Translations under genes and position numbers: made by a program | In this document: piece after piece, positions 27,201-33,765 of the stretch | Position numbering within the stretch: the first letter of the stretch is position 1 | Layout of the letters: each line of letters opens with the position of its first letter | The notes under the pieces: model-generated | Database searches by the model: none | What the model saw: only the letters and a program-made list of their open reading frames with translations | Told to the model about the DNA's origin: nothing | From: Siphonodentalium dalli | Lineage: Eukaryota; Mollusca; Scaphopoda; Gadilida; Siphonodentaliidae | Reading direction: 5' to 3' | Assembly (NCBI GenBank): GCA_032622095.1 | Contig: CP136062.1 | Location: 131,585,282-131,649,281, forward strand | Length of the DNA: 64,000 nucleotides

Positions 27201-30200
27201 TTAGATATATCAGTCATTTTCGAGTTTTTCCATAGATTTTGACAGAGTTTCTGAACCATTTTTCACATGACTCACTTGTCATTCTATGAATTTTTACCAC
27301 AATTGCACTTTCTTCCCTCTTTGCCATGCCATAGAAGCCTGGATATACTTCTCATTTGCATAATGAGGTCCACAGAGGGTGACTTTAGTCCCCCATCATC
27401 AAGAATATAATAATAGTATAGTATAATGATAGTATGAATGTGATATTATCCATAAAACACACTTTGTGTCAGCCGAGCATTTGTTTGCATACATCATGTA
27501 AATAGTGAGCGATAAGAAAAACACACAAGACCATGGCAATTTTTTTATGAGAGTGATTTACGGTGACCCATCCAACAGCAAAATCTTGAGAGGTGAGGAT
27601 TAGCGAGCGATATATCATTATGTTTTAAACAACTTGGCGGCATATCCAACCTATCAACCGTTCACTTAGTGGGGTCCTCCAGGTGTTGATTGTTTTGCTT
27701 ATTGCATACTCTTTACCTATTAAATGTTTGTTTACATAACATGCTATCTGTTTACATAACACACAGCACTAACATGACAATAAAATGCAATTTATGAGCT
27801 ATTTATGATTGGTATAAGAAAAACATTTGTCTATAATATATAATATTATTTCTGTTTATTGCGGATTTAACAGATGTGACTATTTTAACAGCAATATACG
27901 CACAGTCAACTCTAACCGTATCTTTAACCCTTTCTATACTAAAGTATCATTAATGAGTAGTTATCTATCCCATAGGAAATATTCAGATAATAAGTTCAAC
28001 AATGTTTGTTGAACTTATTATCTTAATATTTCCCTGTAATAAATAGGACTCTTTCTGTACTTTTATGATCTGTCATCTGCTTTTTTTTCTAAAAACCCCT
28101 CCAGATGAATAATAGGCCATTCCATGTACACAGTTTTAACTGAGTGGGAGAATCCATTTAGTATAGACAAGGGTAATCTAATAATGCTCTAGAGCTGCTG
28201 ATATTACACCCAATTGGAGAAAGATGTTCAGCCATATGAGTCCTCAACTTAACATTTTTCAGTTTTTTTATGTCAGATGTGATATTAAAAGTGTCCGGAG
28301 ACCTGTTTTTATATTAAATATGTTATTGGTCCATCCATCTGTCCGTCCATTCGCTTTTTTCATTTCTGGATGATAACTTTAGTAAGTCTGAACTGAATGA
28401 AAGGACTTAAATTTGGCATATGAGTTTACTAGCACAAAATACAGGTCAAGTTCAAATTTGGGTTCCGCCCCACAATTTTTACCAGAGTTACCGCCCTTTT
28501 TGTTGGAATTTGCTCTTAATTTTCGTTTTTGGATGATAATTATAGTAAGTCTGAATTGAATGGAATGAAATATTTCGAATGTTAGTTTACTAGCACAAAA
28601 TACAGGTCATGGGATCTTATTACCAATTGGGTGTTGTTATATCATACTAGGGGCAGCAGGAAGACGACAAACTATGGCCATGGCGCTCATGTTCAAAACA
28701 TATTATTTTATGCCACATGTCATGCTCATTTCATTATAAGAAATAAGTATTATAACTGCATAACCTTAATCTAAACAAGAATTATTTTTTATAATTTAGT
28801 CCATAATTTCACAGGAGAACCACAATAAGTAGAATGTAGAAGTAAAGTAAGCATAACACTTTCAGATTATTTCCGATGAAAAAGACACATAAAGTTGAAT
28901 TAGACACACTGTTACTCAAACCAAGCCTTGAAATAGAGTGTCTGTCATTTGCAGAATGAGGTCCCCAGAGGGTGAATTTAGTTATGCTACCCCGCATAGC
29001 GGGTTAGCATCACCTAATTCACCCTCTGGGAACCTCATTCTGCTGAGTTGTATCACTAAATTCACCCTCTGGTGACCTCATTCTGCAAATAACAGACACT
29101 CTATTTCAAGGCTTGACTCAAACAGCTAATTATCGATTGATCTAGTGGTGTCATCAATTCATCGCTTTCGATTGGACAGTGAACAGTGCACTCAGCAGTG
29201 CGCGTTCTTGATATATTTTGGTTGTAACAAGAGCTGCATGTTAGTTTCAAATTTCATTTCTTTGCAAATGTTAGCATGAGTCGTATTGATTTCTCTAGGT
29301 ACTTATGCATTAGGGTTAATTAACAGTAATCCCCTTCTTATCATATCAGTTTATAAAATTGTAATTACTTTGCTATAAATTATATGGATTAACCCTGTCA
29401 CGACAGGAGCTGCGCTGGTGCAGCATTAAAGATCCTGTGCCAGTTCATTCTCTTATATATGTGAGTCTCCCATAGGGAAACTCATGCAAAAAGAGAATGC
29501 ACTGGCTTACAAAGTCAAGGTAAATAATGTTAGGCCAATGTATTCAGTTATATATGTGAGGGTCCCTATGGGAGACTCACATTTTTAAAGAAAAATCATT
29601 GGTACAGGGATTTCACATAATTTTAGGAAGCTCCAGTCATTAAATGTTAAATACTGTTTACACTAAACTAGGTATACATAATTTATAATTTCAAATAAGC
29701 GATGTCGGGTTGAGTTTTATCTGATAAAGTGTAATTAAATACCTGATTTTGTAGTGATTTTGTAGACCTTGTATGGTTCTTTATCATTCAGTTTGTGTAG
29801 ATGTTTCATTTCCTCGAATTCTGGCAGTTTATTGAGGGCACATCTGAATCTTGTTTTCCAGCCAGGCCAGTCTGGTTTGTCCTTGCCTTCTTTAAATTTC
29901 CCAGTGTGCTCTGCCCACGCCTTCAACAGTGACAGAACTTTATTCAGTCAAACTCTCTGATGTTCTTTACTAAATACTCATTGACAAGTACAGTAATGCC
30001 CTAAATAATCGACTCTTTAACCACAGGATCTAGTCGGAAATATGGTTTGTTGCCATTCATCGGAAAGCTCTCAGTGAAAGCTTTCCAATGAATGGCAACA
30101 AGCCATATTTCCGACTAAATCCTGAAAAATTACCCATAATTCTGTTGTGGTTAAGGAGTCAATTATTTAGGGCATTACTGTACTTCCCTTAGGAAATGTT

Positions 30201-31418
30201 CAGATAATAAGTTCAACAAATAGGCCATTTGTTGAACCTATTATCTGAACATTTCACACCAATAAATCGAAATCCTTCTGCACTTGTATTATCTGTCTGT
30301 CATATGCTTATATTTTCTAAACATCCCTCCCAATAATAGACCATCCTTATGTTATGTTCTATAACTGATGGGAGAAACCATTAGAAGTCTATTAGAAGGA
30401 ATCGTAAAAATTAAGGGGTTATTAAAAAAAAACATTTATGATACAACTTATCAACAAGTCTGTTGTTATGCAGTGACCTTATTAGGCGTATTTTTTAGCT
30501 CAATTTGACTTTGTCAAGTTTAGGCTATTAATAGCTATGGGTTGGTCGCCCATCGTCTGTATGTGCATGCATGTGTTCATTTGGCATGCCCTACAGGCCA
30601 CATCCCTCATCAGATCATCACCAAACTTCATATGGATCATCGGGGTGACCTCTAGATAGCTTACCATATTTAGCTCAACTTGACAAAGTCAAGTTTGAGC
30701 TATTGCTATGGGTTGGTCGTCCGTCCATCCACAATTTCCGTCTGCACATCCTACAAGTCACATCTTTCATTCGATCATCACCAAACTTCATATGGATCTT
30801 CGGGGTGACACCTAGATGGGAGTCATTAATTTTTTTCCGAAATTTGTTAAAACAAACATGGCCATCTTGGATTTCAAATTTGAATCCATCAGCATAGCCT
30901 GCAGAGCGCATTTATTGGAGAATTGTTTTGAAATTGTACGGCATGTTCAGGATCACCAAATTGCCTTAATTCCTCTTCGCATTATAAAATGCCCTAGCCT
31001 CTTTCGCTTTCATCCATTATGCAAGATGTTCTTCGCCAAAAGCAAAAACTTGCTCCGATATGACCCCCCATCTTTATCTGCCATCCCCTATAGATGCATC
31101 TGCTTTACATTATGGTAAAGCAGGCAAATATATGGTGCATAAAGGCGGGTGGTGAGGTCGGGACCCGGGAGGACTGGGTTGTTGGCAGAAGAGCGCATAA
31201 CAAGCCATATACACAATGAATGTAATTATGCATTATACCTTGAATATCATGGAATATGCTTGGTTCCAGTCATTCTTGCTGTTATGCTTCCATGGCAGCT
31301 TAAATATTTTCTCAGATTTGTTTATCCACTCTACACCTGGAAGATTACTTTTATCCACCATGAGCTCGATCCATTGTGGCATCAACAGTTTACGCCTCTG
31401 TTGTGTGTCCGGCATCAT
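5998..31418 (-). CDS. Interferon regulatory factor (IRF) homologue, nine coding exons
   Basis: Seen: nine exons (31418-31239, 29920-29743, 18136-18108, 16910-16823, 13545-13372, 12899-12750, 11328-11204, 7554-7382, 6295-5998) join in phase to about 464 aa. Residues 1-115 form the IRF DNA-binding domain, with tryptophans at 16, 31, 43, 51, 62 and 81 and the recognition-helix signature WKTRFRCALNK. Residues 120-266 are an acidic linker with a VKEE sumoylation-type motif near 172. Residues 267-455 resemble the IRF-association domain: YYRHKEV, DPKGCRI, LLEHMMRG, GDIYASR, KIFDF and LSFGQDL. Known of the family: IRFs are nuclear transcription factors that bind GAAANNGAAA elements and dimerise through the C-terminal domain, many of them acting in innate immunity. 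The wording GKFKEG, RCALNK and EPYKVYKI is closest to IRF4/8-type proteins. Length is normal for the family. The last exon and exons 3 and 6 are the least certain. No second gene lies in the introns. Confidence 0.9.
6358..6480. mobile_element. Partial TTAA element, family J
   Basis: It begins TTAAAGGTGGTCTATCTCTTC and shares internal sequence with the copies at 38331-38680 and about 36815-37000. It sits 63 bases upstream of IRF exon 9, inside the intron. Confidence 0.5.
7060..7101. mobile_element. Solo end of TTAA family A
   Basis: TGGGTTGATACAAAAATCAG runs to GGCACTGAAAGGG then TTAA. This is the reverse complement of the family A terminus at 19942 and 40432. No partner end was found nearby. 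Confidence 0.6.
7382..7554 (-). CDS. IRF exon 8: central IRF-association domain
   Basis: The exon enters in phase 0 after TTTGTTCCTGTAG. It encodes a TTYYFPNM stretch, then LLEHMMRGIKLEY and NGDIYASRFS, a clear match to the family pattern LL-x-H-x-x-RG-x-x-L...DGxYAxR. The exon is ended at TCCAG followed by GCAAGT, a consensus GC donor, in phase 2. The nearby GT (CAA then GTAGGC) would give phase 0, and exon 9 is closed by a stop in that phase, so the GC donor is favoured. Confidence 0.9.
8165..8405 (-). mobile_element. tRNA-derived SINE candidate
   Basis: On the minus strand, GAGCTTAGTGGTTAGCG (8400-8384) is an A-box-like sequence and GGTTCGCGGC (8347-8338) a B-box-like one. Downstream, GTGACTCTTGAGCAAGGTCG (8226-8207) resembles the central core shared by several metazoan SINE families. 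The block is clearly more GC-rich than its surroundings. The B box has one mismatch and no A-rich or simple tail was pinned down. Confidence 0.5.
8915..9442. repeat. Short array of the 168 bp unit family
   Basis: It contains the same landmarks as 3570-4930 (TAGAGGTCACCCTGAAGATC, AAATCCAAGATGGC) and ends in GTTGTAAAGTTGAGCTAAAAATG. About three units are present. It begins with GTCAATGACACTCTAGCTCA, also found at 3588. Confidence 0.75.
9873..9980. repeat. Short array of about 20 bp CTTAAG/CTTCAG units
   Basis: Units such as TGCACTTCAGCACAAATGAT repeat about five times. The same motif family recurs at 33590-33760, 34538-34752, 39895-40265 and near 60850. Confidence 0.7.
10896..11010 (+). mobile_element. 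Degenerate tRNA-like head, SINE candidate
   Basis: TGGCTCAGTTGG (10909-10920) and GGTTCGATTC (10961-10970) match RNA polymerase III A and B boxes with natural spacing. The rest does not fold as an intact tRNA by eye (no matching acceptor stem), so a SINE remnant is likelier than a tRNA gene. Confidence 0.45.
11204..11328 (-). CDS. IRF exon 7: start of IRF-association domain
   Basis: This exon has acceptor CTCTTATTTCAG and donor CCACCG then GTGAGT, both strong; phase 1 in, phase 0 out. It encodes FMTIKSYYRHKEVDEITV and DPKGCRIFF, which match the first beta strands of the IRF-association domain (family pattern: hydrophobic-x-YY-x-x-K-x-V, then PxGCRI). A TTAA foldback element (11353-11585) ends only 24 bases before the exon, next to the acceptor tract. 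Confidence 0.9.
11353..11585. mobile_element. TTAA element, family C, abutting IRF exon 7
   Basis: It begins TTAACCCTTTCATGGCGGG and ends GCTCCAGTCTTGGAAAAG then TTAA. It carries one degenerate and one full shared palindrome (11391-11449 and 11467-11545). Its edge is 24 bases from the first base of exon 7. Confidence 0.78.
12086..12106 (+). repeat. Poly-C tract
   Basis: This is an uninterrupted run of 21 C within the intron between exons 6 and 7. Confidence 0.95.
12127..12214 (+). pseudogene. Inverted, frameshifted copy of the exon 6 extension
   Basis: The plus strand here (ACAGCTTGGGATATCGGTTG, then TTGCTCTTCTATAACAG) copies the minus strand at 12716-12628, the region that would be the long form of exon 6. 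A three-base difference and shifts break the frame (TAA soon after), so it is not coding. It is either an inverted duplication of an exon fragment or a transposon arm present twice. Confidence 0.55.
12750..12899 (-). CDS. IRF exon 6: end of linker (short form)
   Basis: The acceptor is TTAATGCAG, in phase 1. The frame stays open far beyond the chosen donor CCA then GTGAGT at 12750, down to a stop near 12571. A second phase-1 donor, ACAT then GTAAAC (last exon base about 12595), would add about 52 residues (SEFLISLEGVDKVF and on). The first donor is preferred because it is the better match and because the extra part lies in an inverted duplication (12628-12716 against 12127-12214). Either form keeps phase 1 into exon 7, so both could be used. 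Confidence 0.72.
13372..13545 (-). CDS. IRF exon 5: acidic linker with sumoylation-type motif
   Basis: Both signals are strong: acceptor TTATTTCAG and donor TCATGTG then GTAAGT. The exon enters and leaves in phase 1. It encodes residues 159-216, including TEPVKEEEPE, where VKEE fits the psi-K-x-E sumoylation consensus, and a serine/acidic cluster TSESEMDLSDS that could be phosphorylated. IRF linkers often carry such control sites, but the function here is inference. Confidence 0.85.
14635..15720. repeat. Tandem array with AAAGGGCC-TAACTCTG landmark
   Basis: The landmark (AGGGCCCTAACTCTGRTAAAA and variants) recurs near 14656, 14828, 15098, 15254, 15391 and 15561. Units share TTTGTGAACTCGTTTCAGA, AAATCYGTTGATAATTG and GACAACTTTTTGTGGGTGC. 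It lies in the intron between exons 4 and 5. This landmark is widespread in molluscan genomes. Minus-strand peptides such as FLVYEFTRGVSE are array translations. Confidence 0.8.
16024..16131. mobile_element. Half copy of family E foldback
   Basis: This is the right arm only (GAGAGCTTTCCGATGAATGG to GGACATTACTG), next to further E sequence at 16324. Confidence 0.7.
16324..16678. mobile_element. Rearranged family E foldback with four arm segments
   Basis: A full foldback is followed by a second one that joins it at TCGATTACCTCTCATAGCC. The joint sequence CTCTCATAGCC also occurs at 15923. The outer ends are CAGTAATGC after TA on the left and GCATTACAG before TA on the right. It reads as a recombinant or tandem insertion. 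Confidence 0.7.
16690..16799. mobile_element. Partial TTAA element, family D
   Basis: The right end TTTAGTATAGAAAGGG then TTAA (16796-16799) is intact, preceded by GTTTGTTGAACTTATTATCT. The left end is missing, replaced by the family E block. It ends just before IRF exon 4. Confidence 0.6.
16823..16910 (-). CDS. IRF exon 4: linker
   Basis: This exon has acceptor TTTTGTTCTGGTAG and donor CATAATG then GTAAGC. Only one of three frames is open (GPCRSPEYKKDIPEVGPGVP and on to LLMHN). It enters in phase 0 and leaves in phase 1, fitting both neighbours. It encodes residues 130-158, a proline- and charge-rich stretch expected of the variable IRF linker. No domain is recognised. Confidence 0.8.
17183..17722. 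mobile_element. Truncated family L element
   Basis: It starts CAGTAAAACCTCTCCAAACT after TA and shares inverted interior sequence with 1144-1937 (for example the TTTTTACATCAATCATTGMGC block). The far end is lost near 17722. It lies in the intron between exons 3 and 4. Confidence 0.65.
18108..18136 (-). CDS. IRF exon 3: 29-nt microexon, start of linker
   Basis: This is the only short exon that bridges exon 2 (phase 1 out) and exon 4 (phase 0 in). Its acceptor is CCCCTGAATCAG and its donor is the strong AAA then GTAAGT. It encodes about ten residues (EQITIVHIKK). The donor is convincing. The acceptor was chosen because it is the one that keeps the phase; an acceptor six bases further in (CAG then ATT) would not. 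There is no family conservation here, so the call rests on splice signals and phase alone. Confidence 0.6.
18755..19148. mobile_element. TTAA element, family F, variant
   Basis: The right end CGGATTGAGTACC then TTTAA is intact. The interior (TAACTCTAAAATCAAGTGGT) matches other F copies and is partly the reverse complement of 60140-60330. The left end is uncertain and includes a palindrome GCCGATCATGATCGGC that also occurs, slightly changed, at 46160-46205. Confidence 0.6.
19942..20196. mobile_element. TTAA element, family A
   Basis: The termini are TTAACCCTTTGAGTGCCAGG and CCTGGCACTCAAAGGGG then TTAA, with GATCGGCCC subterminal. One shared palindrome lies at 19988-20057, followed by a T-rich stretch. 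A near-identical copy is at 40432-40673. The TTAA flank and CCCTTT tip fit piggyBac-type mobilisation. There is no transposase. Confidence 0.85.
20299..20652. mobile_element. TTAA element, family B, right end rearranged
   Basis: The left end is TTAACCCTTTACCCAACAAA. A full palindrome lies at 20452-20524; only half of a second one is left (20604-20640), and it is joined to AAAGGG then TTAA. The intact form is at 49970-50379 in the opposite orientation. Its right TTAA (20649-20652) is also the left TTAA of the next element. Confidence 0.8.
20649..21135. mobile_element. TTAA element, family F
   Basis: The ends are TTAAAGGTACTCAATCCG and ATCGGATTGAGTACC then TTTAA. The arms share the AGTCGAGGAACCCATCAAAC motif in inverted positions. 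It shares its TTAA on both sides with neighbours B and D. Confidence 0.8.
21132..21328. mobile_element. TTAA element, family D
   Basis: The ends are TTAACCCTTTCTATACTAAA and TTTAGTATAGAAAGGG then TTAA, a clean terminal inverted repeat. Its left TTAA is shared with family F, and its right TTAA abuts the 4.8 kb element. Confidence 0.85.
21332..26107. mobile_element. 4.8 kb element with long terminal inverted repeats
   Basis: The ends GTAGAGTCGCTTATG and CATAAGCGACTCTAC are flanked by TA. Homology runs about 160 bp inward: AACAAAT-TAGAGAC, TTTGTTAGAC, CATGGG-TCG-GACTGG, then TGACGTCACAAAGATG in both arms. Subterminal copies of AAGATGGCNNCCAAAATGGC face inward from each side (21648 and 21980 against 25440 and 25785). 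No open frame above about 110 aa lies inside, so it is non-autonomous. It fills most of the intron between exons 2 and 3. Confidence 0.8.
26200..26732. mobile_element. TTAA element, family H
   Basis: The ends are TTAAAGGGGTACTGTACACT and AGTGTATAGTATCCCTTTAA. The arms are inverted for about 90 bp (CTCAACAGAATATATGCAAC against its complement near 26670). An internal second inverted pair carries ATGAATTTATGACTC. Copies are at 52279-52930 and 56632-57191. Confidence 0.8.
26750..27004. mobile_element. Partial TTAA element, family D
   Basis: It shares TAAATACTCATTGGCAAGTA, the AATGTTCAGATAATAAGTTC hairpin arm and GGGAGAATCCATTCAGTA with other D copies. The CCCTTT tips are eroded. This copy preserves the uninterrupted site into which an E element inserted at 29991. 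Confidence 0.6.
27924..28176. mobile_element. TTAA element, family D
   Basis: The left end TTAACCCTTTCTATACTAAA is intact; the right end GGGTAATC is mutated. It contains a hairpin at about 27968-28030 built on GATAATAAGTTCAACAA and its complement. Confidence 0.75.
28340..28625. repeat. Two-unit tandem repeat of about 165 bp
   Basis: TGGATGATAAYTWTAGTAAG and TAGCACAAAATACAGGTCA each occur twice, about 165 bp apart. ACCAGAGTTACCGCCCTTTT between them links this to the AAAGGGCC array at 14.6 kb, in inverted orientation. Confidence 0.65.
28905..29118. mobile_element. Foldback element, family O, near-perfect hairpin
   Basis: AAGCCTTGAAATAGAGTGTC at about 28923 pairs with GACACTCTATTTCAAGGCTT at 29095-29114. 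Inside are three inverted/direct copies of GGTGAATTTAGT and an eight-base centre hairpin CCCGCATAGCGGG. Confidence 0.75.
29389..29650. mobile_element. TTAA element, family C
   Basis: It starts TTAACCCTGTCACGACAGGA and ends AGGAAGCTCCAGTCATTAAATG then TTAA. Two shared palindromes (29434-29515, 29535-29610) are partly decayed. It lies about 90 bases downstream of IRF exon 2, inside intron 2. Confidence 0.75.
29743..29920 (-). CDS. IRF exon 2: second half of DNA-binding domain with recognition helix
   Basis: This exon encodes residues 61-119 and enters in phase 0 after the acceptor TTCTGTCACTGTTGAAG. Splicing to exon 1 gives SMIFK then AWAEHTGKFKEG, matching the family pattern LFKAW followed by GKFKEG. 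It then encodes GWKTRFRCALNKLPEFEEM, which holds the last core tryptophan and the DNA-contacting helix, and EPYKVYKI, which closes the domain. The donor is TCAG then GTATTT, in phase 1. An upstream in-frame TGA rules out starting the exon earlier than about 29950. Confidence 0.93.
29991..30180. mobile_element. Family E foldback, TA target duplication
   Basis: Both CAGTAATGCCC ends are present, arms are about 85 bp and TA flanks both sides. The empty site exists in the related D copy at 26776 (CAAGTAGTTACC). Confidence 0.85.
30193..30255. repeat. miRNA-precursor-like hairpin in family D
   Basis: GAAATGTTCAGATAATAAGT and its complement form a nearly perfect 28-29 bp stem with a five-base loop. 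Similar stems lie in the D copies at 27968-28030. Confidence 0.6.
30480..30935. repeat. 168 bp-family repeat with terminal hairpins
   Basis: TAGCTCAACTTGACAAAGTC and its complement form the terminal hairpin twice (30497 and 30670). It is followed by GGTTGGTCGTCCGTCC and then unit sequence CATATGGATCTTCGGGGTGA. It lies in intron 1 of the IRF gene. Confidence 0.75.
31239..31418 (-). CDS. IRF exon 1: start codon and first half of DNA-binding domain
   Basis: This exon encodes residues 1-60. It opens with two consecutive ATG codons (31418 and 31415); the first is chosen, and an in-frame TAG lies only two codons upstream. It contains MPQWIELM, VEWINKSEKIF and LPWKH, the first three core tryptophans of the IRF fold, then NDW. 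It ends at ATTCAAG with donor GTATAA, in phase 0. A TTATTTTTAG acceptor-like sequence ends at 31422, just above the ATG, so this exon probably also starts by splicing and the gene has an upstream untranslated exon that was not located. Confidence 0.9.
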
Positions 31419-31421
31419 TCC

Positions 31422-31431
31422 CTAAAAATAA
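31422..31431 (-). promoter_or_regulatory. Splice acceptor-like sequence directly before the IRF start codon
   Basis: The minus strand reads TTATTTTTAG immediately followed by GGA and ATG. This looks like an acceptor whose exon begins four bases from the start codon. If real, transcription starts upstream, above 31.43 kb, and at least one untranslated exon is missing from this annotation. Confidence 0.5.
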
Positions 31432-31472
31432 TGTGGATTTTATAATTTCCAATCTGTTGTTAGGTCTATATA

Positions 31473-31956
31473 TTAAAGGTACTCAATCCGATTAAGCACC
31501 CTTAAATTACTATTTCTTTGGCTTCGGGTGTAAAAAATATTTGATTCGAGTCGAGGAACCCACCCAACCTTCAAAGCTCAGAGTGATCAGATATCAATTT
31601 TTGAAGTTTGTTATTTTTTGAGATGTGGTCCACTTCCATGCGCTCAAACGGACAAATTACCGACAAATTGCGGGTGTAATATGCTTAACTCTAAAATCAA
31701 GTGGTTATTATTGTTAATAGTAACCACTTGATTTTCGAGTTATCCATCTTACACCCGCAATTTGGCCGTAATTTTTCCGTTTGAGCGCGTGGAAGTGGAC
31801 CACATGTCAAAAAATAACAAACTTCAAAAATCTATATCTGATTACTCTAAGCTTTGAAGGGTGGGTTCCTCGACTTGAATAAAATAAAATATTTTTTACC
31901 CCCGAAGCCAAAGAAATAGTAATTTATGGGTGCTTAATCAGATTGAGTACCTTTAA
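31473..31956. mobile_element. TTAA element, family F: 484 bp near-complete palindrome
   Basis: The ends are TTAAAGGTACTCAATCCGAT and ATCAGATTGAGTACC then TTTAA. The two halves are inverted copies for about 240 bp each, meeting at ATTATTGTTAATAGTAA. It ends 52 bases above IRF exon 1. Confidence 0.85.
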
Positions 31957-32108
31957 CACAGTGGTATGTGGCATCTGACATTGCTCCAATATGCATATTT
32001 ATGGATATCCACAACTCTTTATGAACATTCCTTTGCTTTAAGATATCCATATATGCATTTCTAGATATATAAATTCTGAATTATCAATATAATGGAAATC
32101 TATAATTA

Positions 32109-32272
32109 ATTAAGAAATAACTCTTGTTTCGATAAAGGTTTTACAGTTATTGCTGAAAAGTTTGAAGACAAATTAGTTCTATAATGCGTATAGCATGTTA
32201 TAATATATGCACGTTTGTCTTTAAATATTGGTTTTATAACTCATACCTTAATCTAAACAAGAGTTATTTCTT
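32109..32272. mobile_element. Family P foldback, intact copy
   Basis: TTAAGAAATAACTCTTGTTT and AAACAAGAGTTATTTCTTAA form the ends. The interior matches the split copy at 1065-2062 (TTTGAAGACAAA). Confidence 0.75.
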
Positions 32273-32859
32273 AAAATTTATAATCCCAGTATTGTTCAAA
32301 AACATCTAGATTTCATCAATATATTTCCATAAAATTGATACATCCCTCGCTATCAACAATTACAAACACTCAATACATAGAAGATGGTTCAATGCTATGT
32401 CATTCTTGTTGCTAGTATCTTTATTTACACAGTCCATACTCGTAAAAAGAACATATAGAAACCCATATTATGAAGCCATTAAGCCAATAATGGAATTTTT
32501 CATTACTCAAAACCAAATCCTATATAGTTGGAAATTTTATTAGATCATATCCTATATAGTTGGAAATTGGTCTAACACCCTCCCACCCCCACCCCACCCA
32601 CCCACCCCAGTTGGAACCTCCTACCAACGTCCCTGGTGGCATTTTCAAACAGCTGCGAATGGTTTGAGAATAACTTGAAGAGGCAAGTGAATGGGGAAAA
32701 TCATCAATTTCCCGAATTGGCGACCATCTTGGTTTATGGGGACTATTTGCCTGTCAAGGGGAAGCCAAGCGTAATAGCGTCATAAATTTATTCCCAGCTA
32801 TTGCTTAAAGTGACACAACAATCTTCACCAATATACCCCCATTGACTGAAGCAATGATA

Positions 32860-33260
32860 AGGCGGAATCCCGCAGATATCTATTTTTAGCCACAATTCCA
32901 TCCGCACGATCCGATTGGTCGGCGACCTTTCGTCACCAATTTGATACGATTGTTTTTACGACTTTGGAATAATAAATCACTCTCATTCTCAAGACGAAGT
33001 AAATTAATTAAAACCTAGTTAGAACGTATATTTGAATTAGATTATCGGAGTTTTAACTCGGTGTATGGTGCGTTGAGTGTTGGGTCGTCACATATGAATT
33101 CAACGATTATTGCCTGGAAAACTGGTCAAAACTCGTTTCGAATAAGTTCGTGTGTTGTTGACATTGTAATTGAATATTGTCAACAGCGGGAATTCTCAGC
33201 CTGATGACCAAGGAGCCGAGTGACTCGGGTCTCAATGGGACCTGTTGGAGAACCAATCGT
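32860..33260. promoter_or_regulatory. Candidate upstream promoter region of the IRF gene
   Basis: This is the first stretch above the gene that carries no recognised repeat and has visibly more CpG than its surroundings. It holds CCGATTGGTCGG, which is a CCAAT box on the gene strand, at about 32911-32922, and GGGAATTCTC at 33188-33197, a near match to a kappaB site. There is no TATA box or mapped start; the role is inferred from position and composition only. Confidence 0.25.
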
Positions 33261-33589
33261 TCAAACACGCAGATTTAAAAAAAACAGTGTGGGTAGATAG
33301 CGTCAGACAAATGTACATGTAGCAAGTGCAATTTGACACTGAAATGTACTAATATGCATGTATGGCTTTGGATTGGACTGGCTGCATTATGCCTACACTG
33401 ACTACATACAGACCCTGCAGATTCAAATTCAACAAGTCTCAACAGTGACCCGTATAGTATTAAAATGACTAATTTCAAAATGTGTGGCCCAATATTAGAT
33501 ATATTTTTTTGTTGGGGGAAGTGTAGATCATGCCATGAATGATCTCTACTCTGGGTAATATGATTATGAGAGGCCACATTCACATTGAA

Positions 33590-33765
33590 TTGCGCTTAAG
33601 TGCAATTGAATGCGCTTAAGCAAAATTTATTGAACTTAAGGGCAAACGATTGTGCATAAGTGCGATAAAATATTGTGCTTAAGTACAAATAGGGCATTCA
33701 TGCTTAAGCATTATGAGTTGCACTTAAGCATGATTAATTGCGCTCAAGTGCAATTAATTGTAACT
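33590..33765. repeat. CTTAAG minisatellite block
   Basis: About eight units of the type TGCGCTTAAGTGCAATTRAT, with the palindrome CTTAAG at the centre of each. Confidence 0.75.

Larger units (their letters stand above)
29962..30393. mobile_element. Family D element interrupted by family E
   Basis: D sequence (CTAAATACTCATTGACAAG, then CTTCCCTTAGGAAATGTTCA, then GGGAGAAACCATT) is split at a TA by the foldback at 29991-30180. D begins about 40 bases upstream of IRF exon 2. Confidence 0.75.
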
